Below, one piece after another: positions 1-8,198 of a stretch of DNA of 16,228 nucleotides. The notes beneath the pieces are model-generated. The model worked only from the letters and a program-made list of their open reading frames with translations, had not been told where the DNA came from and searched no databases. The stretch spans positions 1 to 16,228 of the forward strand of contig ONXE01000040.1 in the NCBI GenBank assembly GCA_900321775.1, given 5' to 3'. Each line of letters opens with the position of its first letter. The stretch's first letter is position 1. The position numbers were made by a program, and so were the translations under genes. Source of the DNA: an uncultured Bacteroidales bacterium. Lineage in GTDB: Bacteria > Bacteroidota > Bacteroidia > Bacteroidales > Paludibacteraceae.

Positions 1-1
1 A

Positions 2-622
2 GGTGTGGACGAACCTTATCGTATGTTTACGTCCCGTGCTGAATACCGGATTCTCCTTCGTCAGGATAATGCGGACGAGCGCCTTACTGCCCGAAGCTAC
101 AATCTTGGCCTTGCTTCTCAATCCAGAATGGATCTGTTGAAGCAGAAGAATAGTGATAGAAACGCACTAATCTGCTTCCTACAGTCCACTCTTGTCAAGC
201 CTGATTGTGTTAACTCCTACCTTCAGAGCGTGGACTCACAGCCGCTTCAACATTCCACCAAACTTGCAGACCTCATCCTGCGTCCTCAAGTAACTATAAC
301 AGGACTTGCCTCTATAATTTCTTCTCTACGCGAAGCAATTGATTCGGTTACATCTATTCGAGAGGAAGTAGTAGAAAGTGTCGAAATTGAGCTCAAGTAC
401 AAGGGCTATATAGACCGTGAGAGATTGTCAGCCGAAAAGCTGCAACGCCTCGACAGAATCCGTCTGCCCGAAGACTTCTATTACGATAGTCTTCAGTCGC
501 TTAGTACTGAGGCACGACAAAAGCTTACTCGTATCAAACCCGCAACAATTGGCGACGCCAGCCGCATTCCCGGAGTCTCGCCTAACGATGTTAGTGTGCT
601 CTTGGTGCTAATGGGGAGATAA
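2..622 (+). CDS. mnmG: MnmG (GidA), tRNA U34 carboxymethylaminomethyl synthesis enzyme, C-terminal part
   Basis: MnmG works with MnmE and FAD to place a (carboxymethyl)aminomethyl group on C5 of the wobble uridine 34 of several tRNAs, in the cytoplasm. The frame is open from base 2, so the gene begins before the window and the GTG at base 5 is only an internal valine. The segment starts with the family hallmark EPYRMFTSRAEYR followed by LLRQDNADERLT. It ends with the helical C-terminal domain that contacts MnmE and tRNA: KYKGYIDRE, then LPEDFYYDSLQSLSTEARQKL, and a late IPGVSPNDVSVLL segment. About 206 residues of a protein usually near 620 are present, ending in TAA at 620-622. A parS-like site follows directly. 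The gene order mnmG-apt-uvrC is, to my knowledge, common in Bacteroidales. Identity is very secure. Confidence 0.96.
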   Translation, partial: GVDEPYRMFTSRAEYRILLRQDNADERLTARSYNLGLASQSRMDLLKQKNSDRNALICFLQSTLVKPDCVNSYLQSVDSQPLQHSTKLADLILRPQVTITGLASIISSLREAIDSVTSIREEVVESVEIELKYKGYIDRERLSAEKLQRLDRIRLPEDFYYDSLQSLSTEARQKLTRIKPATIGDASRIPGVSPNDVSVLLVLMGR

Positions 623-638
623 TGTTTCACGTGGAACA
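623..638. promoter_or_regulatory. parS-like centromere site (ParB binding)
   Basis: The 16-mer TGTTTCACGTGGAACA begins one base after the mnmG stop codon. Its reverse complement, TGTTCCACGTGAAACA, fits the classical chromosomal parS consensus TGTTNCACGTGAAACA with no mismatch. parS sites nucleate ParB loading for chromosome segregation and usually cluster near the replication origin, often close to mnmG/gidA. No parA or parB lies in the window, so the functional call rests on the motif and its position. Confidence 0.8.
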
Positions 639-687
639 ATTTGAGTAAAAATATCACTACATATGACAGAACAAGAAGTTAACAACT

Positions 688-1128
688 GTGTTTGTTCGCC
701 CTGATTGCTTAACTTGGCTTAAGCAGCAAATGGTGAACAAGTATCAAGGCAAGGGGGTTACCAAAGTAATAGGCATTGAGAGCCGTGGCTTCATCATCGC
801 CCCAATGGTGGCTGAAGCAATAGGCGCCGGATTTGTGCCTATCCGTAAGCCGGGAAAGCTTCCCGCTGAAGTGGTGGAAGTGTCCTATAAGAAAGAGTAC
901 GGAACCGACGTGATTCAGATCCACAAAGATGCGCTTACTTCCGACGACATCGTTGTTCTGCATGATGATTTGCTCGCAACGGGTGGAACCATGCAGGCCG
1001 CAATCAGCCTTGTCAAGCAGTTTGGAGTAAAGCAAATATACGTCGATTTCATCGTCGAACTGGACGCCCTGAAGGGTAGGGAGGTGTTCGATAAAGACGT
1101 AACTGTTGAGTCCTTGATTCACTTCTGA
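688..1128 (+). CDS. apt: Adenine phosphoribosyltransferase, N-terminally broken
   Basis: Apt converts adenine and PRPP into AMP in purine salvage. The body of the enzyme is clear: GIESRGFI, PIRKPGKLPAE and the PRPP-binding loop VVLHDDLLATGGTMQAA. The family is usually about 170-178 residues, but this frame gives at most 146. Upstream in the same frame the homology reaches KLTTVFVRPDCL (from about 676), then meets a TGA at 664. The conserved N-terminal stretch of the PDFPxPGIxFxD type is absent. A plausible native start is the ATG at 663 (MTEQE...), which is in another frame and stops at 702-704. The pattern looks like a loss of roughly 60 bases (length 3n+2) near the 5' end. The GTG at 688 is only a nominal start. 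The stop overlaps the uvrC start (TGATG). It may be a pseudogene, an assembly error, or a short variant. Confidence 0.85.
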   Translation: MFVRPDCLTWLKQQMVNKYQGKGVTKVIGIESRGFIIAPMVAEAIGAGFVPIRKPGKLPAEVVEVSYKKEYGTDVIQIHKDALTSDDIVVLHDDLLATGGTMQAAISLVKQFGVKQIYVDFIVELDALKGREVFDKDVTVESLIHF

Positions 1129-2945
1129 TGAAGCCTAACGCCTACATAGATAGCATCCTGAAAACGCTGCCCGAGTTGCCCGGTGTGTACCGCTATTACA
1201 ACTCGGATGGCGAAATTATCTATGTGGGTAAGGCCAAGAATCTCAAGCGAAGAGTAAACAGCTACTTCAATCGGGAGCACGATAGTTACAAAACAACCCT
1301 CCTCGTCAAAAATATCGTTGACATCAAGTATTCTGTCGTGTCCTCCGAACAGGAGGCGTTTCTGCTGGAAAACAACTTTATCAAGCAGCACCAGCCTCAT
1401 TACAATATTCTCCTCAAGGATGGCAAGAGTTATCCTTCTATCTGTATCACTAAAGAGCCCTATCCTCGTGTCTTCAAGACCCGAAACCGCGACAAACGTT
1501 TAGGCGAGTTCTTCGGCCCCTACAGCTATAGCAACACTGTAGATCTGGTGCTCGAACTGATTCATCAGCTCTATCCGATTCGCACTTGCCACCTTGCGCT
1601 CACTGATGAAAGCATACGAGCCGGCAAGCATAAAGTGTGCCTCAAGTACCACTTGAAAAATTGCTGCGGAATATGCGAGAATCTTTGTACTAAAGCTACC
1701 TATGATTCCTACATCGACGCAGCGCGCAAAATCATCAAAGGAGATGCCGATGTGATTGGCCGGCAGATGATGGATCAGATGCGCCAACTCGCCGAAGAGA
1801 TGCGATTCGAGGAGGCACAGCAGATCAAGGCACAGTATCTCCTTATCGAGAAGTTCCGCTCCAAGACTGTCATATCTGGACTATCCGTTCGAGATGTGGA
1901 TGTGTTCGGCTATGACGAGCAAGATAAGACTGTATATATCAGTATGCTGCGTATCCATAATGGCAGTATCATCCAGGGACAGACTATCGAGTACAAACGC
2001 CAAATGGACGAGACCCGCGAGGAGATGCTGGCCTACGGTATAGCCGAACTACGTAGGCAACTCGGAGCAACCACATCAGACATCCTCGTGCCTTTTATGC
2101 CTGAATGGACCGGCGAAGACCTGCGTTTCTCCAGCCCCTCTTCCGGAGACCGAAAAAAACTTCTTGACCTTGCGATGCAAAACGTACGTCAGTACAAATC
2201 GGACCGACTCAAGCAAGCAGACAAACTCAACCCCGATCAGCGCGTTGTGCGACTTCTTGGAGAACTTCAGAAGGCGTTGAAACTGAATGAGTTACCTATG
2301 TGGATAGACAGCTTCGACAACTCTAACATCCAGGGTACGGATGCTGTGGCTGGTTGTGTCGTCTTTAAGAAGGCCAAGCCAAGCAAGGCAGACTATAAAC
2401 GATTCAAAATCAAGACAGTAACAGGTGCGGACGACTACGCGAGCATGCGCGAAATAGTATATCGAAGGTATGCACACCTAATCGAAGACAACGCCGGCTT
2501 GCCCAATCTCATCATAGCCGATGGTGGTATCGGGCAGATGCGCGCAATACGCGAGGCTGTGGAAAAACAACTCGGACTTAGCATCCCTATCGCCGGTCTG
2601 GTCAAGGACGACCACCACCGCACCTCCACACTCCTCTTCGGCGACCCACCACAGGAGATAGGACTCAAACCGACAGAAGAACTCTTTCGTTTCCTTACTC
2701 AAATCCAGGATGAGGTCCACCGCTTCGCTATTGCCTTCCACATCCATAAGCGAAGCAAGAGTCAAACACACAGCGAACTTGACGAGATCCGCGGAATAGG
2801 CGAAAAGACCAAATCGATGCTCCTAAACCGCTTTGGTAGCGTCAAACGCATTCGCGAAGCCAAACTTGCGGAGCTGGTCGAACTCGCCGGAAACAGCAAA
2901 GGATCAATAGTTTACAACCATTTCAACAGCAATTTATCGCGCTGA
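1128..2945 (+). CDS. uvrC: UvrABC excinuclease subunit C
   Basis: UvrC makes both incisions around DNA lesions marked by UvrA and UvrB in nucleotide excision repair. The 605 residues match the usual length and domain order. An N-terminal GIY-YIG nuclease (GVY at 19-21, YVGKAKNLKRRV at 32-43, Glu81) makes the 3' cut. A cysteine set (C154, C171, C179, C183) fits the Fe-S cluster described in UvrC. A UVR domain that contacts UvrB lies at about 200-240. The RNase H-like nuclease for the 5' cut has Asp397 in FDNSNIQG, Asp435/436 in GADDYASM, Asp465 in LIIADGG and His531 in DEVHRFA. Tandem helix-hairpin-helix motifs run from about 550 to 600. The usual SH of the first nuclease motif reads SN here, which I recall as normal for Bacteroidota. 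The start overlaps the apt stop by one base. Confidence 0.97.
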   Translation: MKPNAYIDSILKTLPELPGVYRYYNSDGEIIYVGKAKNLKRRVNSYFNREHDSYKTTLLVKNIVDIKYSVVSSEQEAFLLENNFIKQHQPHYNILLKDGKSYPSICITKEPYPRVFKTRNRDKRLGEFFGPYSYSNTVDLVLELIHQLYPIRTCHLALTDESIRAGKHKVCLKYHLKNCCGICENLCTKATYDSYIDAARKIIKGDADVIGRQMMDQMRQLAEEMRFEEAQQIKAQYLLIEKFRSKTVISGLSVRDVDVFGYDEQDKTVYISMLRIHNGSIIQGQTIEYKRQMDETREEMLAYGIAELRRQLGATTSDILVPFMPEWTGEDLRFSSPSSGDRKKLLDLAMQNVRQYKSDRLKQADKLNPDQRVVRLLGELQKALKLNELPMWIDSFDNSNIQGTDAVAGCVVFKKAKPSKADYKRFKIKTVTGADDYASMREIVYRRYAHLIEDNAGLPNLIIADGGIGQMRAIREAVEKQLGLSIPIAGLVKDDHHRTSTLLFGDPPQEIGLKPTEELFRFLTQIQDEVHRFAIAFHIHKRSKSQTHSELDEIRGIGEKTKSMLLNRFGSVKRIREAKLAELVELAGNSKGSIVYNHFNSNLSR

Positions 2946-2967
2946 GAATCGAATATTTGTAACGTTT

Positions 2968-3408
2968 ATGGAATACATACTGACAAAAAATGCCGCAGGA
3001 CAACTGCAAATCACCCGAAGCGGACAGGTGGTTGAGGCAACCGACGTGCTCGCTGTCTATCCCGACCGACGCGTCTTTGCTCTCCGCGGAAATATGGGCG
3101 TGGGTAAAACTACCTTCACCAAACAGCTCTGCGAGGAGATGGGATGCAACGACATCGTCAACAGCCCTACCTTTGCTATCGTCAACGTGTACGAGGATGC
3201 ACACGGCAGCGAGATATACCACTTCGATTGCTACCGGCTCAAGAACCTCGGCGAAGCTCTCAACCTCGGCGCTGAAGAGTACCTCTATTCCGGTAACTAC
3301 TGTTTCATCGAGTGGCCCGAAGTAATCGAGGACCTCTTACCCGACAACACTGTGAACCTCCTTTTCACCGAACTTCCTGACGGAACACGCCGCCTTGTGG
3401 TGGAATAA
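2968..3408 (+). CDS. tsaE: TsaE, ATPase of the tRNA t6A37 modification machinery
   Basis: TsaE is the small P-loop ATPase that drives turnover of the TsaBD complex, which adds threonylcarbamoyl to A37 of ANN-decoding tRNAs. The 146 residues are of normal length. Walker A is GNMGVGKTT (41-49). SPTFAIVNVY (66-75) is the switch region, followed by HFDCYRL (85-91) and FIEWPE (113-118), all family hallmarks. The gene lies 22 bases after uvrC and 12 bases before lolD, inside the same gene row. Its partner tsaB lies about 7 kb downstream at 10306, in a different transcription unit. tsaC and tsaD are not in the window. Confidence 0.95.
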   Translation: MEYILTKNAAGQLQITRSGQVVEATDVLAVYPDRRVFALRGNMGVGKTTFTKQLCEEMGCNDIVNSPTFAIVNVYEDAHGSEIYHFDCYRLKNLGEALNLGAEEYLYSGNYCFIEWPEVIEDLLPDNTVNLLFTELPDGTRRLVVE

Positions 3409-3420
3409 CAGCTAAACAAG

Positions 3421-5064
3421 ATGATAGAAGTAAAAAACATATGGAAGAGCTTCGGCTCGCTGCAGGTGCTCAAAGGTGTGAACCTGCAGGTGGGGCAAGG
3501 TGAAATAGTGTGCATCATCGGACAGAGTGGTGCAGGCAAAACCACCCTCCTCCAGATCATGGGAACCCTCGACAAACCCGACAAGGGCCAGGTGCTTTTT
3601 GATGGAAAGGATGTCTTCACTCTCAGCGAGACCGCCTTGGCCGAGTTCCGCAACAAACACATCGGTTTCATCTTCCAGTTCCACCAACTGCTGCCTGAGT
3701 TCACAGCTCTCGAGAACGTAATGATGCCCGCTCTCATTGCCCGCAAGGACGAAGCTGAGGCTCGTCGGATGGCAATTCAGTTGCTCGGTGAACTGGGCCT
3801 CAAAGACCGCATCTCGCACAAACCCAACCAATTGTCAGGCGGCGAGAAACAGCGAGTGGCTGCAGCGCGCGCGATGATGATGCAACCTACGGTCATCCTC
3901 GCCGATGAACCCAGCGGAAGCCTGGACAGTAAGAACAAAACCGAACTCCACCATCTCTTGCTCGAGATGCGTGACAAGTACAACCAAACCATCGTCATTG
4001 TCACCCACGACAAAGATGAAAGATGGTCTCGTCAGCGAACAAGCATGAAACGCCACTATTACATATTTCTTTCTCTGCTTCTGCTGCTGAGTGCATGCAC
4101 CGGCGGACGGCAGTATTTTCCGAAAGAACTCCCCTCGGTAGAGGTGCCGATAGTGCGCTTCGACAAAGCTATCCTCAACCTCGAGACGGCCCTCGACAGC
4201 CTCACTCTTCGCGCTGCCGTAGAGGAACTCTATAACGAGTACCCCGGGTTCATGCCCTTCTGGACCGAAGAAATCCTGGGTATCCCCACAGAAGATACGA
4301 CTTACCTCTGCCAAGTCATCCCTCAGTTCCTTGCTGACACGACCTACGGTTTCAGTATTACTAACGCCCGCTGTCACGAGGAGTTCGCCGACATCACTGG
4401 CATCAGCCGCGAGATAAACGACGCTTTTGCGCGGCTCAGTACTTTTTACAAAGGCGAACTGCCCACGCTCTATTTCTTCATTAGCGGTTTCAACCGTTCC
4501 ATCTCCGGCACACCGGATGATGGCATCGCCGTGGGGGTGGATATGTACCTTGGCAGCAACTACGAGTACTACAACCGCGTTGTCTATGAGTACCAGAAAC
4601 AGACCATGCGCAAGGAGTGCATACCTGTGGATGTGATGAGTTATTTCCTCTTCACTCATACTCCCTTCACGAGTGACAAAAGTCGTCTGCTGGAGAACAT
4701 GATCTACCGCGGCAAAGTGATGTTCGTCGTCTCGCTGCTCTTCCCCGATGAAGACCCGTGGGAAGTGGCCGGCTACACCCGCGAGCAATGGGAGTGGTGC
4801 ATCCACAACGAACGAGCCGTTTGGGGGCTTATCATGGATAAGAAAGACCTCTACAAAACCGACCCGCTGGTACTGACCAGTTACCTCAACGATGGTCCTT
4901 TTACAGCCGAGATTAGCCAGCAATCGCCCGGACGCCTGGGTATGTGGGTCGGTTGGCGCATAGTCGAGAGTTACATGAACCATCATCCGGAAGTGACAAT
5001 CGAGGCACTCTTGGCCGATGGTGATGCCCAGCGTATTTTGGAACAATCATACTATAAACCCTAA
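3421..5064 (+). CDS. lolD: LolD-type ABC transporter ATPase, frame fused to gldB by a small deletion
   Basis: Residues 1-199 are an ABC ATPase of the LolD/MacB type, which powers lipoprotein release from the inner membrane with LolCE-like permeases. It shows Walker A GQSGAGKTT (34-42), Q-loop FQFHQLLPE (85-93), signature LSGGEKQRVAAAR (138-150), Walker B VILADEP (158-164) and H-loop His196. After VTHDKDE the frame leaves the family. Its natural tail, MKDGLVSEQA with stop TGA 4046-4048, is present in another frame from ATG 4016. The family needs roughly ten more residues between those points, so about 32 bases (3n+2) are missing, at a doubled AAAGATG (4012-4025). The result is a continuous 547-codon frame running through gldB. 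Two separate proteins were surely ancestral; whether the fusion is real is open. Confidence 0.85.
   Translation: MIEVKNIWKSFGSLQVLKGVNLQVGQGEIVCIIGQSGAGKTTLLQIMGTLDKPDKGQVLFDGKDVFTLSETALAEFRNKHIGFIFQFHQLLPEFTALENVMMPALIARKDEAEARRMAIQLLGELGLKDRISHKPNQLSGGEKQRVAAARAMMMQPTVILADEPSGSLDSKNKTELHHLLLEMRDKYNQTIVIVTHDKDERWSRQRTSMKRHYYIFLSLLLLLSACTGGRQYFPKELPSVEVPIVRFDKAILNLETALDSLTLRAAVEELYNEYPGFMPFWTEEILGIPTEDTTYLCQVIPQFLADTTYGFSITNARCHEEFADITGISREINDAFARLSTFYKGELPTLYFFISGFNRSISGTPDDGIAVGVDMYLGSNYEYYNRVVYEYQKQTMRKECIPVDVMSYFLFTHTPFTSDKSRLLENMIYRGKVMFVVSLLFPDEDPWEVAGYTREQWEWCIHNERAVWGLIMDKKDLYKTDPLVLTSYLNDGPFTAEISQQSPGRLGMWVGWRIVESYMNHHPEVTIEALLADGDAQRILEQSYYKP
4045..5064 (+). CDS. gldB: GldB-like lipoprotein (gliding motility family)
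   Basis: This is the natural gene inside the fused frame. ATG 4045 overlaps the ancestral lolD stop as ATGA, a typical coupled start. The 339-residue product opens with a lipoprotein signal (MKRHYYIFLSLLLLLSAC, modified Cys18), so it should be a periplasm-facing lipoprotein. It carries the GldB pattern: VEVPIVRFDKAI, then LYFFISGFN, GVDMYLGSNYEYY, LENMIYRGKVMF, GYTREQWEWCIHNE, SPGRLGMWVGWRIVESYM and a final ILEQSYYKP. Length fits GldB (about 320-340 residues). In Flavobacterium GldB is needed for gliding, but homologues also occur in non-gliding Bacteroidales, where the role is unclear. Sitting directly after a Lol ATPase suggests an envelope job. sufS follows after 6 bases. Confidence 0.86.
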   Translation: MKRHYYIFLSLLLLLSACTGGRQYFPKELPSVEVPIVRFDKAILNLETALDSLTLRAAVEELYNEYPGFMPFWTEEILGIPTEDTTYLCQVIPQFLADTTYGFSITNARCHEEFADITGISREINDAFARLSTFYKGELPTLYFFISGFNRSISGTPDDGIAVGVDMYLGSNYEYYNRVVYEYQKQTMRKECIPVDVMSYFLFTHTPFTSDKSRLLENMIYRGKVMFVVSLLFPDEDPWEVAGYTREQWEWCIHNERAVWGLIMDKKDLYKTDPLVLTSYLNDGPFTAEISQQSPGRLGMWVGWRIVESYMNHHPEVTIEALLADGDAQRILEQSYYKP

Positions 5065-5070
5065 CACGAT

Positions 5071-6300
5071 ATGAACCGCAACGATTTCCCTATACTCAAC
5101 GAAACAGTCTATGGCAAGCCCTTGGTCTATTTGGACAATGCTGCCACGAGCCAGAAACCACGCCGGGTGCTGGAGGCTGTTATCTATGCCTACGAGCATT
5201 TCAATGCCAACATCCACCGGGGTGTGCACCACTTGAGTCAAGTGGCTACCGAACAGCACGAGGCTGCCCGAGCCAAAGTGGCTTCCTTCATAGGGGCAGG
5301 TTCGCCCAATGAGATAGTCTTCACCAAAGGCACTACTGATTCTATCAACACCCTTGCCTTCTCCTTTGGCGAGTACTGCGTCCGCGAGGGTGATAACATC
5401 ATCGTATCTGCCTTGGAACACCACTCCAACATCGTCCCCTGGCAGATGCTTTGTCAACGCAAAGGAGCACATCTGCGTGTCATCCCGTTGCGCGAAGACC
5501 TCAGCCTGAACATCGACGCGTTCAAACAGTTGCTGGACGAACGAACCCGGCTGGTAAGCGTCGCCCATGTGAGCAATGTGTTGGGCATCATCAACCCCCT
5601 TCAGGATATTATTCAAATTGCTCATTCTCAGGGCGTTCCTGTGTGCATTGATGGTGCGCAATCGGTTCCGCATATGCGCGTCAATGTCCGTCAACTGGAT
5701 TGCGACTTCATGGCTTTCTCCGCCCATAAGATGTACGGACCTACAGGCATAGGAGTGCTTTACGGTAAGGAGGATTGGCTGGAAAAACTACCCCCTGCGG
5801 AAGGTGGTGGCGAGATGATTGAACATGTCCGTTGGGAGAAAACCACGTATAACACGTTGCCCTACAAGTTCGAGGCCGGAACGCCCGATTTCAACGGCAG
5901 TTTTGCCACCGGAAAAGCCATCGATTACATGCTCGAAACAGGTCTGGAAACCATAGAACAGCATGAGCGTGATCTCGTCTTGGCCGCGCAACAAGCCATG
6001 CGTAGCATCAACTTGGGCGGGTGTTCGTTGCGCATCTATGCCGAGCATCTGCCCAAGGCGGGAGTGATCAGTTTCAATGTTTTTACCAAGGATGGCCACC
6101 TCATCCACCCGTACGATGTGGGGGTCTTGCTCGACCGGCAAGGCGTGGCTATCCGCACCGGACATCATTGCGCCGAACCTTTGATAGACTTCTTGCAAGT
6201 GCCCGGTACGGTACGTGTCTCTTTTGGCCTGTACAATGACGAGAGTGACGTGCAGGCGTTTGCCGCTGCCCTGGAAAAAGCTGTTGCCATGCTGGGCTGA
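5071..6300 (+). CDS. sufS: SufS-type cysteine desulfurase
   Basis: A pyridoxal-phosphate enzyme that takes sulfur from cysteine, leaving alanine, and passes it as persulfide to the Suf Fe-S cluster machinery. Its 409 residues match SufS/CsdA length. Seen here: LDNAATSQKP (21-30), NIHRGVHHLS (47-56), the ring-stacking histidine in ALEHHSN (114-120), the cofactor aspartate in CIDGAQSVPH (192-201), the Schiff-base lysine in FSAHKMYGPTG (Lys220) and the persulfide cysteine in RTGHHCAEP (Cys367). The short Cys loop and RTGHHCAEP signature mark group II (SufS), not IscS. sufB, sufC and sufD are not adjacent, so this copy sits apart from the usual suf cluster, or the cluster is elsewhere. The stop overlaps the next start (TGATG). 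Confidence 0.95.
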   Translation: MNRNDFPILNETVYGKPLVYLDNAATSQKPRRVLEAVIYAYEHFNANIHRGVHHLSQVATEQHEAARAKVASFIGAGSPNEIVFTKGTTDSINTLAFSFGEYCVREGDNIIVSALEHHSNIVPWQMLCQRKGAHLRVIPLREDLSLNIDAFKQLLDERTRLVSVAHVSNVLGIINPLQDIIQIAHSQGVPVCIDGAQSVPHMRVNVRQLDCDFMAFSAHKMYGPTGIGVLYGKEDWLEKLPPAEGGGEMIEHVRWEKTTYNTLPYKFEAGTPDFNGSFATGKAIDYMLETGLETIEQHERDLVLAAQQAMRSINLGGCSLRIYAEHLPKAGVISFNVFTKDGHLIHPYDVGVLLDRQGVAIRTGHHCAEPLIDFLQVPGTVRVSFGLYNDESDVQAFAAALEKAVAMLG

Positions 6301-8177
6301 TGAGGCGCTTCACCCTCATATGGCTTGCCTGCCTCGTTCTGTTTCCCCTCTCCGCCCAAGAGGACTACCAACTGACACACGTCATTGAGGATATCTATTC
6401 TACGGTAATAGAGGCCGGAGGAGAAGTGGATTTTGAGGAGATGCAAGAGCAACTGATGCAACTCCACGCACAGAAAATCAATATCAACCGAGCCACGCAC
6501 AATGACCTCCAAAGCTTGTATTTCCTTAGCGATGAGCAGATAACCAGAATCCTCGTCTATCGCGACGAGCATCCGTTGCACAGTGTGTACGAAGTGCAAC
6601 TGATTCCCGGCCTGAAGGAGTGGGAGTACCGCTTCCTCGCGTTGTTCATAGAGGCCGGACCTACCGAAAAGCCCAAGATCTATGTCCGCGATTTATTCCG
6701 CAGTGCGCATCATGAAGTGGACCTGCGTCTCGATGCCAGAAACGTTGAGAACAACCTCTCAGACCCCGTCTATACCAGCCTCAAGTACCGTTTCAACAGC
6801 ATGCACACTTTGAGTTTCGGTCTGACGGCCAAGCACGATGTCGGCACGCCTTGGTGGGGACCTAAAACCTATCTGTTTGACTACTATGGAGGATATGTCC
6901 AACTCAACAATATCGGACGTCTCCGGACCGCTGTCATTGGTGACTATAAGGCCAATTTCGGGCTGGGATTAGTAGTGAGCGGCCAGATGCGCATGGGTAA
7001 GACGGCATATATTGGCAACCTCAACTACGGTAGCCAAGGCCTGAAGAAATACGGTGGAACGGGCGGAACAACCTTCTTTCGCGGAGCCGGAGCTACCGTC
7101 AATCTCGGACTTGTAGATGCTTCTGCTTGGTATTCATGCCGATACGACAACGCGGTCTGGCAACACGTCGTCGGACTCAATGCCACCTACAATTGGAAGA
7201 ACCTGCGCATTGGCCTGACAGCTACTGAGAGCTTCTTCAGCGACACGTTCCGCGTTCGTCACACCTATTACAACACCCGCTACTTTGAGGGCAAGCGCCA
7301 GGCTGTTATCGGGGCATATGCCTTCTACCACTATCGGATACTCTCGCTTTTCGGCGAAGTGGCCGTGGCGCAAAACACGCAGTGGGGCGTTGGAGCACTC
7401 TTTGGTACCAAAGTGGCAGCGGGCAACGACATCAATATCCTTGCCATTGGTCGCTACTATTCGCCTTGGTTTGACAATCGCCTCGCTTCCGCTTTTGGCG
7501 AGACTACCAGGAACAACGACGAGTTGGGATTATACACCGGAGCGGAGTTCCTGAACGTTCGTGAGTGGCGTTTCGGCCTCTACACCGACATCTTCCGTTT
7601 CTTTGGACCTAAGTACGGTATTCGCGACACAATAGGCGGATTCGAGGTGCTTTCTGACGTCGCTTGGATGCCAAAAAACCTTCCGAAAATGGAGCTAAAA
7701 CTCCGATGGAAACGGAAAAAATCGACCTTTTTGAACAGATGGCAAGGACGCTACCTGATTTCATGGCAAACCGGTGGCTGGCAATTGGAAACATCGCTGC
7801 ACGGAACCCTCTGCAACTACGTTCCCGGCACTACCGGACCGCGGCTCACGTTCGGTTATGCCGTCATGCAGGACGTGCACTACCACTTCTCCGCTGTGCC
7901 GATAGTGCTGCAGTTTCGTGCCCAATGGTTCGATGCGCAGAACTGGAACAATCGCATCTACGCCTACGAAAACGATGTGCTCTATGCCTTCAACATCCCC
8001 GCTACGTATGGTCAGGGCGCGCGCATGTACCTGAAAGCACGCTACAAAATCAACTCCCATTTCTCCCTCTATCTCAAACTGGCTGAGACCATCTATACCC
8101 CCGCCTGGGTGAAACAACGGAGCCTGTTGCGCCCTACCCGCACAGACGCTCATCTGCTGCTTCGCATCACCTATTAA
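6300..8177 (+). CDS. Helix-hairpin-helix protein with predicted outer-membrane beta-barrel
   Basis: A 625-residue protein with a cleavable signal peptide (about 1-20, cleavage near SAQ-E). A ComEA-like helix-hairpin-helix region follows at 61-105 (NINRATHNDLQSLYFLSDEQ, then ILVYRDEHPLHSVYEVQLIPGL). The rest, from about 125 to the end, is rich in aromatic, alternating strands such as VDLRLDAR, FNSMHTLSFGLTA and YLKARYKINSHFSLYLKLAE. It closes with an aromatic C-terminus (LLLRITY), as in outer-membrane barrels. The combination is a recognised but uncharacterised Bacteroidota type; I know of no assigned function. A role in DNA binding or uptake is only a guess from the ComEA-like part. It is translationally coupled to sufS and is the last gene of the long row. 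Confidence 0.85.
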   Translation: MRRFTLIWLACLVLFPLSAQEDYQLTHVIEDIYSTVIEAGGEVDFEEMQEQLMQLHAQKININRATHNDLQSLYFLSDEQITRILVYRDEHPLHSVYEVQLIPGLKEWEYRFLALFIEAGPTEKPKIYVRDLFRSAHHEVDLRLDARNVENNLSDPVYTSLKYRFNSMHTLSFGLTAKHDVGTPWWGPKTYLFDYYGGYVQLNNIGRLRTAVIGDYKANFGLGLVVSGQMRMGKTAYIGNLNYGSQGLKKYGGTGGTTFFRGAGATVNLGLVDASAWYSCRYDNAVWQHVVGLNATYNWKNLRIGLTATESFFSDTFRVRHTYYNTRYFEGKRQAVIGAYAFYHYRILSLFGEVAVAQNTQWGVGALFGTKVAAGNDINILAIGRYYSPWFDNRLASAFGETTRNNDELGLYTGAEFLNVREWRFGLYTDIFRFFGPKYGIRDTIGGFEVLSDVAWMPKNLPKMELKLRWKRKKSTFLNRWQGRYLISWQTGGWQLETSLHGTLCNYVPGTTGPRLTFGYAVMQDVHYHFSAVPIVLQFRAQWFDAQNWNNRIYAYENDVLYAFNIPATYGQGARMYLKARYKINSHFSLYLKLAETIYTPAWVKQRSLLRPTRTDAHLLLRITY

Positions 8178-8198
8178 AGACCTGTTTTGGGCATTCCT

